DNA of 64,000 nucleotides. Source: Daphnia pulex. Lineage: Eukaryota; Arthropoda; Branchiopoda; Diplostraca; Daphniidae. This document shows positions 47,744 to 61,437 of the stretch, one piece after another. The notes beneath the pieces are model-generated. The model made no database searches, had not been told where the DNA came from, and saw only the letters and a list, made by a program, of their open reading frames with translations. A program made the translations under genes and the position numbers. The stretch lies in assembly GCF_021134715.1 (NCBI RefSeq), contig NC_060020.1, forward strand, positions 6,696,001 through 6,760,000, read 5' to 3'. How positions within the stretch are numbered: position 1 is the stretch's first letter; each line of letters starts with the position of its first letter.

Positions 47744-50700
47744 TAATACGTGCCATTTAGCCCAGAAAATACTACACTAGCGAAAATTAATAGGCAAACT
47801 CTCAAGTCACCCACGAAGATTCTCTATCCTATACTACTCACGTATAAAACCAAAATTCACCTTATGTACGACAGTGATCATTCCTTGACCTTTCTGTGAT
47901 GGCCCCCCCCGCATAGACATCTATTATGGTTCGACCTGTCCAGAGCGCCCTTGCTTAATTATATTTAAGGATTCTATTACAACTATCAGCTGGTATGAAA
48001 CAATATTAGATTGTATGTTCGTTACTCACTCCCATAGTCAATACAGCATTTGTTTGTCATCGATCCTCATTCATTCTTTTGACTATTTTTTAAAAAAGGA
48101 AAACAATTACTGCAGTCGTGTTATTTTGGACGATGGACTCACTGAATGTTTGCTGAAGCTGAATACACTACAATGTCGATTCATCATTCATTTTTGAATA
48201 GGAGGAAGGGGTGGGGAGGGTAGAGTCTGCTGGCTTTGTCATGGCATTAACCCGATTAAGCCGTTATTTTTCGGGTAAACACATTCCTCCCGCGGACGGA
48301 GTGACCAGCAGAACGGAAAAGGGTCATTGTGTTGTCAGTGGCAGCAATTGTGAGGCAGCAACACATTCCTCCTCATCCATTGGTCAGATGTTAATCGAAT
48401 TTATCCCCCCGCGCATAAATATCCGCCGTCCCGAAAGACGTTTGGCGAGTGGCCATGAGTCTGCGTTATAACGTTATTCATATATAGGGTAATTGCATAA
48501 CAATAATAATGTGCGTCTGCTCGATTAACAGTGCTAACACACAGAAAGCTCAGTTGACCGTCGAGGCGTTCACGTGCACTTCATTTCACCTTTATGTATG
48601 CGCTTCCTTCAGTCAGCCAGCACACTCTCTTGTAGGCTGGCAGGGCAGGATATTTGCATATATATGGGGTCGACTAGGAACGGAAGTTGAAAGATCTCGA
48701 TAGCTCCTTTCCGTTTTCCCTATGTAACTTCTCTTTGGAGAGGCACAGCCCGTCGACTTTCAAGCAGCCCACGTGCGCCACCCAGGATGTTTTTAGCCCT
48801 CCGTGTACAATATAGAGATTTGCCGATTTGGGTGCAACTTTCATCAAAATCGACGAGTCGGCGTGCTAAGCGAAGACGGTCCCATTGAATGCCGAACGTG
48901 AAAGACCCGATCTTGTCTAGCCGACAACTTTCAGTGCAGCAGGGTCTGCGAAAAGTTCGCCATCATCAATGCGTTATGCAAAGCTGCTCTTTAGTAACGT
49001 ATGGACAGGAATGATGGACCATCATGGCTTTCCATGTAAGGCCGGAACGGAACCAGAAGCTTCCAATCGCTAAACAAGAAAGAGAGAGAGATTCAATAGC
49101 GGAAAGGCACGCAGCTGTTCCTTTCTATACACGACGACGGATCAAATGACTTGCTTCCAGAAGAAGAAGAAAAAACCCATAAGCCTTGGGCGTATAGGGT
49201 ATGTATAGAGAGAATGGTCCCTTTTCGGTTCATGGAATTCAAATCGTCGAGTCCAAAGTCATTTCTAAAGGGCTTTCAATTTTCGCTCATCCGCACCGTT
49301 ACAGAGAGTCGCTATCATCATTTCATGGGGGGTCCGTTTGTGGCCGAACGGAATTCTTATGCCAATGTCACTACATACACATCTGGCTGGGGTATATTAA
49401 AGACTGAAAACAAGCGCAACTTTCTTGTTTGCTCTAGCACAATTCCATCATTTCCTACCGTCTATACCTTGGAAGCTGCTGTAATAATGAGTTGCTCCCT
49501 TTTGATGTCTGCAGTCAGTCTCTCCTTGCCATCGATTGTTAGCTTAGAAATGAGCGCGTGTGCCATCATTAATGAGAAATGTCTACAAAGTGTCTGTCTC
49601 TCCCGACTAGACCAGAGATTTTCTCTCTGTTCCTTTCGCTCGGTCATCTCATCTCTTGACTGCCTGCCTGCAGTTTCTCTCTCTCTTGTCGCTAATCAAT
49701 GGGTCGAGAAAATACAACAGTTCACGTCAGACGTGAACATCAGCGCCATTCGTTCGTTCGTCGACAAGGTAACCGGAATCCTTGACTGTATGGCAGAGAG
49801 AGAAAGGGAAGAAAAGAAAAAAAAACGCGGGACAAGAGTGCCGGAAGGCGTTGTGTGCTGCTCCAGCAAAGCGGATGACGATAGTAGTTAAAGAGCGGCA
49901 GATGTCGAGAGCCTCGCAACCTCATTGATGATGGCCAGTCTATCAGCACAAGAAGCATCCAGCCAGCCCAGCCATAGCAGGGACAGCAGTCTATACAGTC
50001 TATAGTTGCGTGGGACGCCAGTGAGCGCCAAATGTCAGAGTTAAAGCATTCCACATCCATTACGTCGATTGGAGAAGAGCAAGAGGAAGATATCCATCAC
50101 TCGGGCGTGGCTGTCTGGAAGATAAACACAAGTCAAGAGAAAGAGAAGAGTGCGCTACTTATACGGAAATATCTGTCTAACTAGCTACACTGCAGATGTA
50201 CTTAATGCACAACTTTTCAATGAACAATACACAACCCTTTCTGCCCCATTTCGTCTGCACTTAATGCCCCGCCAAGAAATCCAGAAAAGGGGAAATTCCA
50301 TTCTTTTACAAGTAGTAGATAAAAATCAAAAAGTTCGGCCGACAAGTGCGCAGAGCTATTCAAAATGGGAGTTACTTAGACATTTCTCCGTTTTCAGCTT
50401 TTATATAGTGACACGTCAGCGGCCAAAAGGACGATTATCTGAAGAAGGACAAAAAATACCCTGTTAATACGGAACTGGCTGGCATTACTTTCAAGGCATT
50501 ATCCGTTACCCTTCCAACAGTTCCAGGGATATATAAGACCGTATACCGTGTGTGTATTGTATGGGGAACGGAGCCAACAAAAACCTTGCTCCATTTTCTT
50601 ATCTGACAGTCTATTCCCCTTTTTTTTCTTCTCTTCGGGATCCCCTTTTTCTCTATTGTTTCCCCATCCATTCACTCTATAATGATGTTCTGCCGTTTCT

Positions 50701-53700
50701 TCTGTCAGTACATGGGCCTATATTGTCTAGGTTTCAGCCGAAGATATTGTATCTTACCAGCAGCAAGATCGGGAGAGAGAAAATAAAAGAAAGAGTCTCT
50801 AGTGGCAGTGTGTGGTAGAGTTCTTTAATACGTTGCAGGAGATGCTCGGTCGTGAAAAAAAATCGGGTCGGAAAAATCTGCTGAAACAGCAACGAAAGTA
50901 AAAACAAAAATGTGGATGCTGTTCGATAAAGGGCAGCTCTAGAAGCAGGGCGACAACTAGGCCGGAACTTTTCTTCTTCTTTTTTCGTTGTTTTGTCTGT
51001 TTTATTTATTTTGTTGGGCAATGGAAAGCGACTAATGGAAGTGTAAGGCGACCGAGTAATAACTGAGGCGAGCCGACACGCATTTGCGAAGCCACCGACC
51101 ATCCAGCAGCCGAAGCTTTTGGCCCAACCGGATCCCGTCTTTTGTGCAGGATAGAGCGGACCAGCCTAAAGCGGCGCGCTATTTTGCTTGTTTTATATGT
51201 TCTACTGCTGCCCCCCACCACCACTAGCCATTCACTAGGAACAGAGTGCGTCTTGTAATATTGCTCTATCTCTCTCTACCACCAACATCACAAATAAACT
51301 AGTCTTAAAAAAAGAAAGAAAAATTCCCGACTCTGTGTGTATTACACACCTCGCCCGCCGGCATCTTTCCTCCCGCTCCTAATTGGTCATCAACTACACG
51401 TAATAGTACCAGACCACTATACACACATTTCATAGCATACATGTATACAAAACACACACATACTAGTGCCTGAAGGCGAAGGATTCCTTCTCCTTTTTAT
51501 TGTCCTCCGACTCTTCTTTTTGTGTGTGTGGCGAGGAATGAGTGGATCACTGTAGGACGGGCGGACGGACTGTGCGGAAATGATAGACGTTCCCCAATCT
51601 TTTGTCCTTTTCCTCTCTTTTATTCCGCTCCGATGGCTTTGAGCTTGTGCAACACTGATATTGTACTACTGCACAGCCTATACACACATCAAACTCTGTG
51701 TAATGGGAATCGAACGACACCCCCATCTTCCAAGACCGAGACTCTCATTACTTCAAATGTAACGTTCAATAAAGAGACAAGTCAATGTCTAAACAGGCCG
51801 GCGTCCAACACGCGGGACGACCATTAAGACAAATCCTTTTGAAGAAGGCAAAAGTCTATTAGGGGAATCCTGGAGTTGGATTGATGATGTGGGGGGGACA
51901 GACACGGACGACATCATTCATCACACAAAAACCGGAAAAGATTATCAAAATGAGCAAGATGAAAAGGTTATGCATATGAACAGCCCCGTAGTACTTTGGT
52001 ATACTTTGTAAATGAAGTCCAATAAGAGTAAATATAAGGCGCGCAAGTCCTAAATAGACGAGAGGACAGATTATTTACTGGTGCTGCAGTGGCACCCCCT
52101 TAAACTGAGGGACACAAATCAAAACCAACGGCAATAACTCACGGGGGGATTTGACCGTCTGCTGTCGCCGCCTGAGATGGACCGCCCGTCAGGCCGTTTA
52201 AACTTGAGAAAAAGAGTGTGCGAATAAAACAAAAAAGGGGGAAGAAAAAAAAAAGATTCCCAGTGGAATTTCCAGTCGCCACTTCCAGCTCCCAGTCCCG
52301 AGGAAAAAAATAAATAAATAAACAGGGCGCGCGGGAAAGACAAAAAAGAAATAATCCCGGTGACGCTTCTTCTTCTTCTTTCGTTCGCACTAAACTATAA
52401 GTGAAGGCGTTATACACGAATGTCCCTGACTCTGTTATGTAGGGCGGACTGCTCCCTCTCTATATATATATACGTATAGCGTCGCCTGCAAATAACGCGG
52501 ATTATTCAAATGGACTCACGAACTTTCCCGATGGCCTTCATCGTTTCTCTTTTTCGGGAGGGAGACGTGATCTATTCGCCCCCTGCTGGTCGTCTGTAGA
52601 TGCCATCCGTCTTTTATCCCCCTTTTCTCTCTTCTTCTTTTTTTTTTATTTCTTCTCTTAGTCGTCTGGCGGAACGTCGCGATGATTCGGATGTGAAGGG
52701 CCAACACTTTGTTGATGCCCCAGTCCCGGGATAGTTTTTTCTTTTTATGTTCAAACTGCTGGGATTCGTCGAAGAAAAGAAAAAAAACGAGCGGAAATGC
52801 AAAGACACGCCAGGCGATGGAATTGAACGTTTCCCTTAGCCTCACCCCGTTCAATTCCGTCTGACAACATAAAAAGAATCGAGGGAAAATATTTTTATCG
52901 CCGGTATATAAAAGTCGCTCGCGTTTTCTTGTTGATTGGAAAAAATAAATATAAAAAAAAAAGTTGAAGCAAGAGGAGCGGGATGATAATACAAATATCC
53001 ACAGACACATCACCCACCCACACACACACACATCCCTAAATAAACTTTTCGGCGGTTATTTCTTTTTTTTTTCTTAAAAAAAAAAAAAAAGAAAAGTCGC
53101 TAGATGATGCGCTTACATTCTCGTACGAACGAACGAACGCTCTGATGGCAATCAATTTGATGTTGGCGGGCGTGGCGGAGCGTGACGACCCCCCAACCAT
53201 ACCCGGAAGGGGGTGACGAAGAAGCAATCAAACCAGAGGCTTAGACGACGGCAAATAACAACATAATAAATATACTTTGCAAAGATAACAGCACGAAATA
53301 TCAATTGACTGTTGGCTGCCTCAATTAACGTAAGTTCCTTGGATTCCGGTGTGATTCAGCGGGGAATCAAATCGAACGTTTTGCCCGATTGTTACATCAC
53401 AGCCCTCGAGAACCACTCCATTGCCGCCGCCACCGCCGCCGCAACAAACCACACATAAGCTTGACACTAAAGAAAACGGGGAAGGAAGAAGAAGAAAAAG
53501 AAAATCTTCTTTGCGGTTGTTTGTTTCCTCTCTGCGATATTGGGTCGGTCGAAACTGTGTGGAGAGAATAATATAGTGCAAAGTACGGGAGAACGATTTC
53601 GCTGCAAGCTCTTTTGAAGTCTATACGCTCCCGCCCTGCTCCCGAAATAAAAAAGAAAAAAACACTCTTTCAATTGAATGTGATGATGAAAAAGCCGGGG

Positions 53701-54356
53701 CGTATAGTTTACACACACACACACATACTATGCGGTCTTTCCTTCTATACTCGGCAGCACATCTATATAGTAGATATATATAAGGAGCTGGATGGGTCGG
53801 GTAGTAGTATCTAGTGGGGTCTTTTTGATAATATTGCGTTTCTTTCAGAAACGGATGCGGTTCAATGATTTCGGCTGGATTGCTTTTTCTCGCAGTGTCT
53901 ACAGCGCTTCAATCGTCTTCATCTTCACGTCACGGACCGTGAAACAGAAAACAAACAAAAACAAATAAACGCTTCCAATCGAGAGGGTATTATAGCGCGG
54001 CTAGGCAAATGGCAAGCGCCAGTTCAAGTCGGTCTGTCAGCCGTCAAAGATCACACACACACACACACGCGCGTACACAAATCAACAACCAAATATCTGA
54101 ATTTAGGAGGCGACTTGAGAATCGCTTGGCTGGACCGGCAAGTCAATGTCTACACACACACACAGCAGTGTCTTATATATATTTATTGACGAGGCTCTTT
54201 TTCTTCGCTCAACTGCGATGCGGTTTGGTCCCGCTCACGATAAAAGCAAAGAAGAAAAATGCCCAGAGACTCGATGATGCTGGCCCCCCTACCCAACTGC
54301 AATACACCCTTTCAACTGTGTGCTGTGCTGTGTAGTCGTGAGATGGGAGAGTTGCC
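47744..54356. other. 6.6-kb non-coding stretch
   Basis: I found no exon with convincing splice sites, domain or signal peptide. The DNA has pyrimidine-rich tracts, CA and GA microsatellites and scattered TATA-like motifs, for example ATTTGCATATATATGG near 48654, which combines a POU octamer with a TATA. Long open frames at 49151-49891 (plus) and 52516-53031 (minus) have no recognisable content. It is more like an upstream regulatory region of the gene that follows than a gene block. Confidence 0.5.
54048..54070. repeat. (CA)n microsatellite
   Basis: A CA dinucleotide run of about 10 units passing into CGCG. Shorter CA tracts occur near 53712 and 54152. Confidence 0.85.
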
Positions 54357-54616
54357 TATAAAAAGGCAAGCCCCCGTCGGATCTGACATCCAGTAGTTGC
54401 CCGGCTTTGGCACAGAGCGTTCCTTACATCAGCAGCTCCTTCAAAATAGCAAAGACGAGTTGTTTCAGTGAGACGGGCGCTTGCGCGTTTCAATTACCAT
54501 CTCAGAGACCATCATCTTCCGTTTTTTTCGTTTTCTTCTCCACTTGGCTGAAAAATATTTTTTCTTTCTTCTTTACCATCAACGTGCTGTAACTGCAATT
54601 AGACGTCTGCTATGGG
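54357..54616 (+). promoter_or_regulatory. TATA promoter and candidate leader exon
   Basis: TATAAAAAGG at 54357-54366 is followed 30-35 bp later by CCAGTAG, close to the arthropod initiator TCAGT, so transcription could start near 54392. About 225 nt downstream is a strong donor, ATGGG|GTAAGT (exon end 54616). The strong acceptor at 60221-60222 would pair with it, making this the untranslated first exon of the gene whose ATG is at 60380. The pairing is inferred. Confidence 0.45.
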
Positions 54617-57600
54617 GTAAGTTTATTCTCTCATTGTCGTTTGGTGGACTCTGACGTCATTGCAAGGAACGAAAGACGACGATAAAAACAACAACATGGG
54701 GGAATTCTTTGCCTCTTTTGCTTCTTGTTTTGTATGAGCATAGTTGATCTTCGTACTGAACGACTTTACAAGCTTAATTGTTCCCCTTTGTTTTGCTCGG
54801 CTGTTTCGCTCGTGAATTCCCGGCCAACGTCCTATCAAATATTCATCGGCGAGTTTCTCCCTGACGAGACACGAGACAACTGCGACTAAAATTTTAGTGA
54901 GAAAAGAGGAGAAACGAGCGGGTGGGCGGGAAGTAGAGTTCACCGAGTCTGAGGGGAAAGCAATAAGTTTCTCGTGAGAATATCAGCGATTTTGTTTGAT
55001 TAGTTTCGGTGTGAAAAACTCGTTATATTCGACACGAGTCGAGACCGAGTTCCTAATTATTTGTAATCGCATTCAATTGTCAGCAGTCAGCGTCGCTCGG
55101 CAACATACCGATCAAAAGACAAGTTGACTCTTTTCATTAGAGTGGGAAATGAGCATTTCACCCCCCACCACCACCACCACCAACAGGAAAACGAAGCCAA
55201 ATAAAAGGGGGGCCGACGCCATGTTTGATTGTAGTGGTGGATAGCGTCTTCTTGTTTTAGATTAAAGTTTTCGGCGGATATTGTGAGGGCGAACAGCGAG
55301 GCGGTGGTACGGAACTGGCGGGTTTTCCACGTATTTCTCTTTCTCTCTCATCAGCACATCACCGCCGCCGCCGCCGCTTGTGTTTCCCGAAGCTTGAGCT
55401 AACATCAACAAGAATGGCGGCTCAAAGGGGAAGAGAAGAATGTGTGAAATGAAAGTCATGTTTTCTTTACACAAAAGCAGCAAAGAGGAGCTCAGGAATG
55501 CTCTCCGTCTCTCGCGGCCGCAATGGTTAAAAGCTCTGGGCATTTTACAGCGGTTTGAGTTGAATGCCAAGTGGCAGGTTGATTACTACTCTCTCTCTCT
55601 CGCCGACTGTATACACACACAGCAGAGAGAAACGAACGAGCCTGTCTGCTGTCCGGTTTGTGGCCTTAAACATTTCTTTCTTTTCTGCACTCTCTCTTTT
55701 GATCGTTGTTTATTTGCTTTCTTATTCGTTTGTTATTTTGGCTTTTATTTATTCCGCACCGACCCCCACGTATACCTCCTTCTCTTGTTTCCCGGCAATT
55801 CGATTTGCTTCGCACGCGAAATATATACCAGGGCAGGTGGTGGTGGTGGTGGTGCGGCCGCTGCCCGTCTAATAAGAGCTGCTTCTCTCCTTTCTCTCTC
55901 CATTTGGATGACAACATCCCGTCGCGGCGATCGATGTGTGTGGCTGGGCTGCTGGCTGCCTGGGCTGGCTATAGCCGCTCACGTTTGCTGCCTGCTAGTC
56001 CCACCGCAAAACACACACACACACAAAATAGCAAGTGGAGAAGAAAAAGCGAAAAATAAAAAGGGGAATAAGATGTTAGACAGTGTAGACGAGGAGAAGC
56101 CAAGCGAGACGACGACGACGACGATGGGGGGGCTCTCCTTGTTCTTCGACTCTTTTCGATCCCTCACGACCACTGACTCTAGACGACCTACTTTTTCCTG
56201 GCTCTGAAAAATCTGGGCAACGTTGCGGATCTATGGCCTTCGATTCCACATACCGACAGGAAGGCCATCAAAAAGAAAAAAAAAATGAATGAAAACCAAT
56301 GCCGGGCAGGGCTCCCGGCCCCAATGGGCGCGACGAAACAACACCCCCTTTCATGAAAAAAGGGGGCCTTACAAATTACACGGAACTAATACTTTTTTCC
56401 CCTTTGATTCCCAGTAGGGCGAATGAAAAATAGGAATTTCATTTATTTTTTCTTTTATATTCGTTCCCGAATAAAAATCCGCCCGCTCCATTTTCTTTCC
56501 CCCCATTCGAGCCATTAGTCGTCCTTCATTACATTTACATCTATAGAATGACTGTAGGACTAATATTATCTTCTCCCCTTTTATCGATGACATCCGGATT
56601 AATTCCTTTGAATTTCCGACATCTCCTTTCATCTCCTTCCACTTTTTCTCTTTGAAAATGACTTTTCTGTCATATTAAAAAAAAATCTTAATGGGATTGC
56701 TTCTATCGAATCGATTATTCGATTTTTACTTTTTTTTCTTTCACCATTTCACCTGTTATATTTGCCTCTTGGCGAAAGAAAAAATCTCCCGGCACTTTTC
56801 TTCCGACAAAAAGCCCCGGAGCTTTTTATTTTATTTTAAATTTTTATCGACGTCAAAAGCCTCGTGACAAGAATTCCAAGAAGCGGGAATTTCTCTCTCA
56901 CTTTAATTTCGTTTGTGTGCTACGATGATGTATGCACAGGTTAGACTCGACTGCTGCTGCTGCCCACACACGTCTCACTCTCTCGCCCGCGCTATCTACG
57001 TTGTATAGTACAGCGTATGCAAATCTTGGGGTCAGAGCAGCAGGCAGGCCATCCGACGTAGCTGTGCACACGTACGGCTCCTTTTTTGTTGCTCCTACTT
57101 CTTTTTGTCAAGTTATTTACTCCTTCCGCGGCAAAGTTCTCTCTCTCCTACACTTGCCAAAAACTTTTATACGGGCAGGGCCCCGAGAATATATATATCT
57201 CTAAAACATTGACAAGATTTATTTCCCTGTGTTTCTGCATGGATAGCCTCACCTCCGTCGTCGTCCCTTTATACTTCTCCCCAACAGCTTTTCCCATTGC
57301 GCACCCGCATTTTTTCTTCTTTTATATAACTTGAGGCGATCACGCACGAACGCTTCAGCCGGCAACTGTGAGCCGATGGAATTGTTAAAACAAAATGAAA
57401 CTAAAATATCGGAAAAAAAAATAATTCCCTGAACCGAATCGAAAGTATATTGCTCACGTGAAAATAAGTAAAAAAGGATTTTTCGGTATAACAAGGTGCG
57501 GAACCCTGTGGCTCTTAAAAGTTAACAAGCCTAATGAGTGCTGAAAGTCTAGGCGGCGGCATTGAGGCTACTAAAAATTTACGGTAAATTATTCTTTAAT

Positions 57601-60222
57601 AAATTTTTGAGAGTGGATCGAACAATCGAATAATCCATCCCGGTAGCTACAAGGGGGGAAAAAGGGCGAGGTGAAATATATAGGTCGATAGACATTCAAA
57701 GTATCAAGTATTCAAGTTTGAGTAGGAAGTATCTAAAATGTTTTCAAATGATTCGCTTGGATGAAGAAGAGTGTGTGGCAACCATGAATAATCTCACCCA
57801 ATTTTCAATTTCCGTCAATTGATGCCGTATATATCCATCCATCCGCACATAAGAAAAACTACTCGACACACGGCGCGGGGAGGAGGTACACTCCAAAAAT
57901 GGGTGGAGATATTTAAAGAATAAAGGAAAGAAACGATGAAAAGTTGAAGTATCATCACTTATGCAGACAAGCATTTCTCGGCTTTCTATTCTCGTCTGCT
58001 GCCGTGAATTTTAGATTCATCCATCCGGAATGGGTTGCAGGAGAAGAGTGGGGAAAAAGAAACAACCCACTTACCTTCGTTTTCCTTGGCGACAGGTGAA
58101 ACCGTTTCAGTTCAGAGAAGCATCCTCCTCCTGACAAAGTAAAAAAAAAAAAAAGTTATAAATTAGTTGAAAGGTGAGCGAATTTCTTTGAAAATGGAAG
58201 AGTAAATAATCAATTCCATCCGGAGTTAGAAAAAGAGAGCTGTAATAAGTTATCGATTCGCCTGTCGCTGACAATCTCTGATAGATTATCCAATTGCTGG
58301 GGAGGACGACGGTCAAACATCAACCACGCAATTTGAAAAGAAAAAGTAAATGGAATCCGTCCGGGTCGGTAATAATAAAAGAAGAAGAGATAGTCCACAT
58401 CTATATAGAACCCGATCGTTTTTCTGATCGGTCCGCCTATATATCCAGAAATCAACAGTCAATTTCAATGGCAACAATAGTAAACCGATTGCAGGACGAC
58501 TAGGGGTCTTCTCTATACTCAACAACCCCAGGATGACGTCAAGAAAACCAAAGACGAGATTGTTACAACGACTGCCATGTTGTTGTTACACAGCTGTCTG
58601 TCTGTCTCTCCTAGTATATATACTTGGCAATCTTCTTTATTTTTTCTTCCTCAATACTTTTTTTCAAGACCGCCTAGCTATATGTTTATCGTCGCTCGTC
58701 GTTACGGCGAGCACCTCTTATATACGCGAACTAAACCAAGATAGAACTCTTTTTTTCTTCTTCTTATTCTTCTTCTCTGCTAGATTATATTGGGAGCTTT
58801 TATATATATTTCCCTTCGAGGGTCTTGTCGTTTTGGTATTACTACACCGACGCGCCCTCGGATTCGGTTGCCAGCCAGCCCAGCAGCCATCGGCAAGCGG
58901 CGGCCATATAACATGTCATATTATTCCGAAACTGGTTTGTCGTGATTTGAAAAAAAAAGAAAATAAAAGTGTTCCACCCTGGCAATATCAAATGCTTAAG
59001 GAGAGAAGAGAGAGAAATATAAACACTCGAGACAGCAGAGAATCACCAACAACCACCATATACATACGTAGACGGATCAAAAAAACGATGGAGAAATTCA
59101 GAATTCACGACCGTATCCGAGCGCTTTATATGTATGGGTTTACACATGCGATAGAACTCTTGGGCGAGCTCCTTTTTTTGCTGGAAGCTTTAGACTGGCG
59201 CGCTCTTTTCATTCGCTTGGCGTTAGCTCAATCCGTTATAGGCAGCAGCTGCTAGACATTCTGTACTCCTCCGAGATTCATTTCCCGTTTTCCCCCTGTA
59301 TACTATATCTCTCCCTCCCCTGTACAGTGTAGTACGGCCAATGTGGAATAAAGACGGGCAAAGCAAAGTGCTTGAGCATCGAGATGATTAGAGGAGAAGA
59401 AGATGAAAGCCTCCCACCGGCACGTGTGGGCGCCTGTCCTTGGAGACTGGTCGCCATACATTACGGACAACATTCGCAGGTCTTTAGAATCCCGCAAGAA
59501 TTATATATACTACAGCCAGGCCTGCATATATACTCTCTCTATTCATCAGTCAGACTCTAGGCACCGCCGGAGCGTCCAGTTCTCCCCGGAGCAGCTCGTA
59601 ATAATCCTAATAACCATGGCAACCGAAATCCATGTCTGATGATAATCAAATCCTATTTTTATTTTATTTTTTTTCTTTACCCCTCCATACACACACACAC
59701 AGACAAATCAGGAATAATAATATTATTTAAGGATCGACAAAGAGCTCAATCGTGTCCTAAACGATGTTTGGACTCCTCCCATTATAATGTACACACGCGA
59801 CAGGAGAGAGAGAGAAAAGAGAGTCGATAACGATGAGTGATGCTTCTGTTGCCCCGGGTGACAGGCTCAGATTATTTGCTTCGTCGTGGGGACAGCCCAA
59901 TTTTTATTTCTTTTTTTTTTCTTTCTGCCTTCGTCGTCGTCGTCATTTGACGTGCTAATCATCTCGTTCGATTTGAGACGCCTTCACGACGAACGTCCCC
60001 CTCACTCCCAGTGTCACATTTCCTCTCGACTGTCGTCTTCTGTTCCTCCTGCCGATGATGAGGCCATATAATCACCACCCAAAATATATATAACGCCCCT
60101 TTTTTTATTTTTATTATTATTTCCCGACTTTTTCACGTGATGAATGACGTTACGCTCCGACGGTCTAATACGATTCAAAAGTCTTAACGAGATTTTCTCC
60201 TTATTTTTTTTCTTTTTTTCAG
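54617..60222 (+). other. inferred 5.6-kb first intron
   Basis: If the leader at 54392-54616 is spliced to the acceptor at 60222 (preceded by about 20 pyrimidines), this is one intron, by far the longest in the window. It contains GGT, GCC, CAC and GAC trinucleotide runs (about 55842, 55363, 55170, 56107) and many TATATA tracts. Long open frames at 55440-56207 and 58533-59255 span microsatellites and pyrimidine tracts and are probably fortuitous. Confidence 0.4.
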
Positions 60223-60379
60223 GTCGACGATCGACGTTTGATTGATCATCGACGACTAAACATTTACCGAACATCCCCTCGCGGCTAGATTCTCGTGAAA
60301 AATTCCTTTCGGGACGGGTTAACCCCATCAAAAGTTGTGGCAATTTATTTTTCCTTTTTTTGCTTGTTATTGGCGAACG

Positions 60380-61437
60380 ATGGCGAATCGACTGGCCTAT
60401 TCAATCGTGTTGACCTTGTGTCTAATACGCTGGTCTGGCTCCTCGACGGTGCCAGTCAGCGAAACGACGATGGAGCCCATCCAGCATGAAAAACAGTCTG
60501 AGGCTCCTCCGCTGGATGAATTGGAGACGCTAAACGGGACGGAAGCCAATGTCGACGACATCCTGTCGGCTACGGCCGAGCCTCCAGTTGCGACGACAAA
60601 GTCTCAGCCCAGTTTGGTTGTGGTGCTGAACCCGTTGTTATCGCCGGCCGGCCGCACAGATGCGACCACCAGTCCAGCACCAGTCACAACGACACCGGCC
60701 GAGGAAATTGTAATTGACTCGGACGTCCCGGCGACTCTGAATGGCACTGAATTGGATTTGGAAAACGCCACAGAGTCGACGAACTCTGCACTGCCTTGGC
60801 CGCCGACCCCATCATCGACGGCCATCACAACGACGTCCGAAGTGACGCCCACCGTGCGGACGACGTATCCCGATGTCGAATCGTCGGCCGAGTCCTTCGA
60901 CAGCGGAGAATCTTCGTCGTCTTATTCTTCCGTTTCCAAATCGGCGTCCGCCTTGCCAACTGAACCGTCGTCGTTTGCCCAGGACAAGACTCTTCTTCCT
61001 CTGAGTACAACTCCACTTCCAATTCCTCCACTGTGGCCGTGGATGCTCTTCATTCTCAACGGCAACGCCACGGTGGCCAACCGCCGCCAGCGGGACCTGG
61101 GAACCTATCTCCGCCTCAACCTGGCCGCCCGCCTTGACGCCGATTACAACGTCAGTTTTCATTTCTTTCCATTGACCAATTGTTTTAAAAATGGTGGGGA
61201 AAAAATATAAAACTGTTTGCTTTTGGGGTTACAGGATGTGGCCATCAACAGGATCCTTCTGACGCCACAGGCCATCGTTGCCAACATCAGCGTTGAACCG
61301 TCACATCTCGTTTACGGTGGAACGGGCGCCGCTGGACTCGAGGCCCTCGGACAGGGCAACGTCACTCTACTGGAGTTATCCGGCCACGAATTTCAAGTCG
61401 ATCGCATCATCCGCTTCGACGAGATTGTCGACCAAAG
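60380..61437 (+). CDS. Ser/Thr-rich secreted or membrane protein, N-terminal part
   Basis: I do not recognise this gene, and it continues to the right. Exons: 60380-61150 and 61235-61437 (ends in phase 2); 324 complete codons. The ATG at 60380 starts a signal peptide (MANRLAYSIVLTLCLIRWSG); an upstream in-frame TTG is not needed. Residues 25-210 are a mucin-like Ser/Thr/Pro/Glu-rich region with NGT sequons. A compact region follows, LWPWMLFILNGNATVANRRQ, then DLGTYLRLNLAARLDADYNDVAINRILLTP and further strand-like segments, reminiscent of a SEA-type or other extracellular beta-rich domain. The two donors are GTCAGT and GTCAGA, less usual than GTAAGT. Confidence 0.75.

Noticed and set aside
49151-49891. 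Plus-strand open frame of 246 codons in the non-coding block
   Set aside because: It begins at a TTG, has no domain or signal peptide, no splice context and a composition dominated by Ser, Leu and Cys from pyrimidine-rich DNA. Probably fortuitous, but transcription would change this view.
52516-53031. Minus-strand open frame of 171 codons
   Set aside because: Low-complexity Phe- and Lys-rich translation of a polypyrimidine/polypurine region; no supported gene model.
55440-56207. Plus-strand open frame of 255 codons
   Set aside because: It runs through GGT and CA microsatellites and pyrimidine tracts, giving poly-Gly and THTH runs; no coherent domain.
58533-59255. Plus-strand open frame of 240 codons
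   Set aside because: Poly-Phe tracts from TTC repeats and frequent Cys/Leu; no family resemblance and no neighbouring exons.
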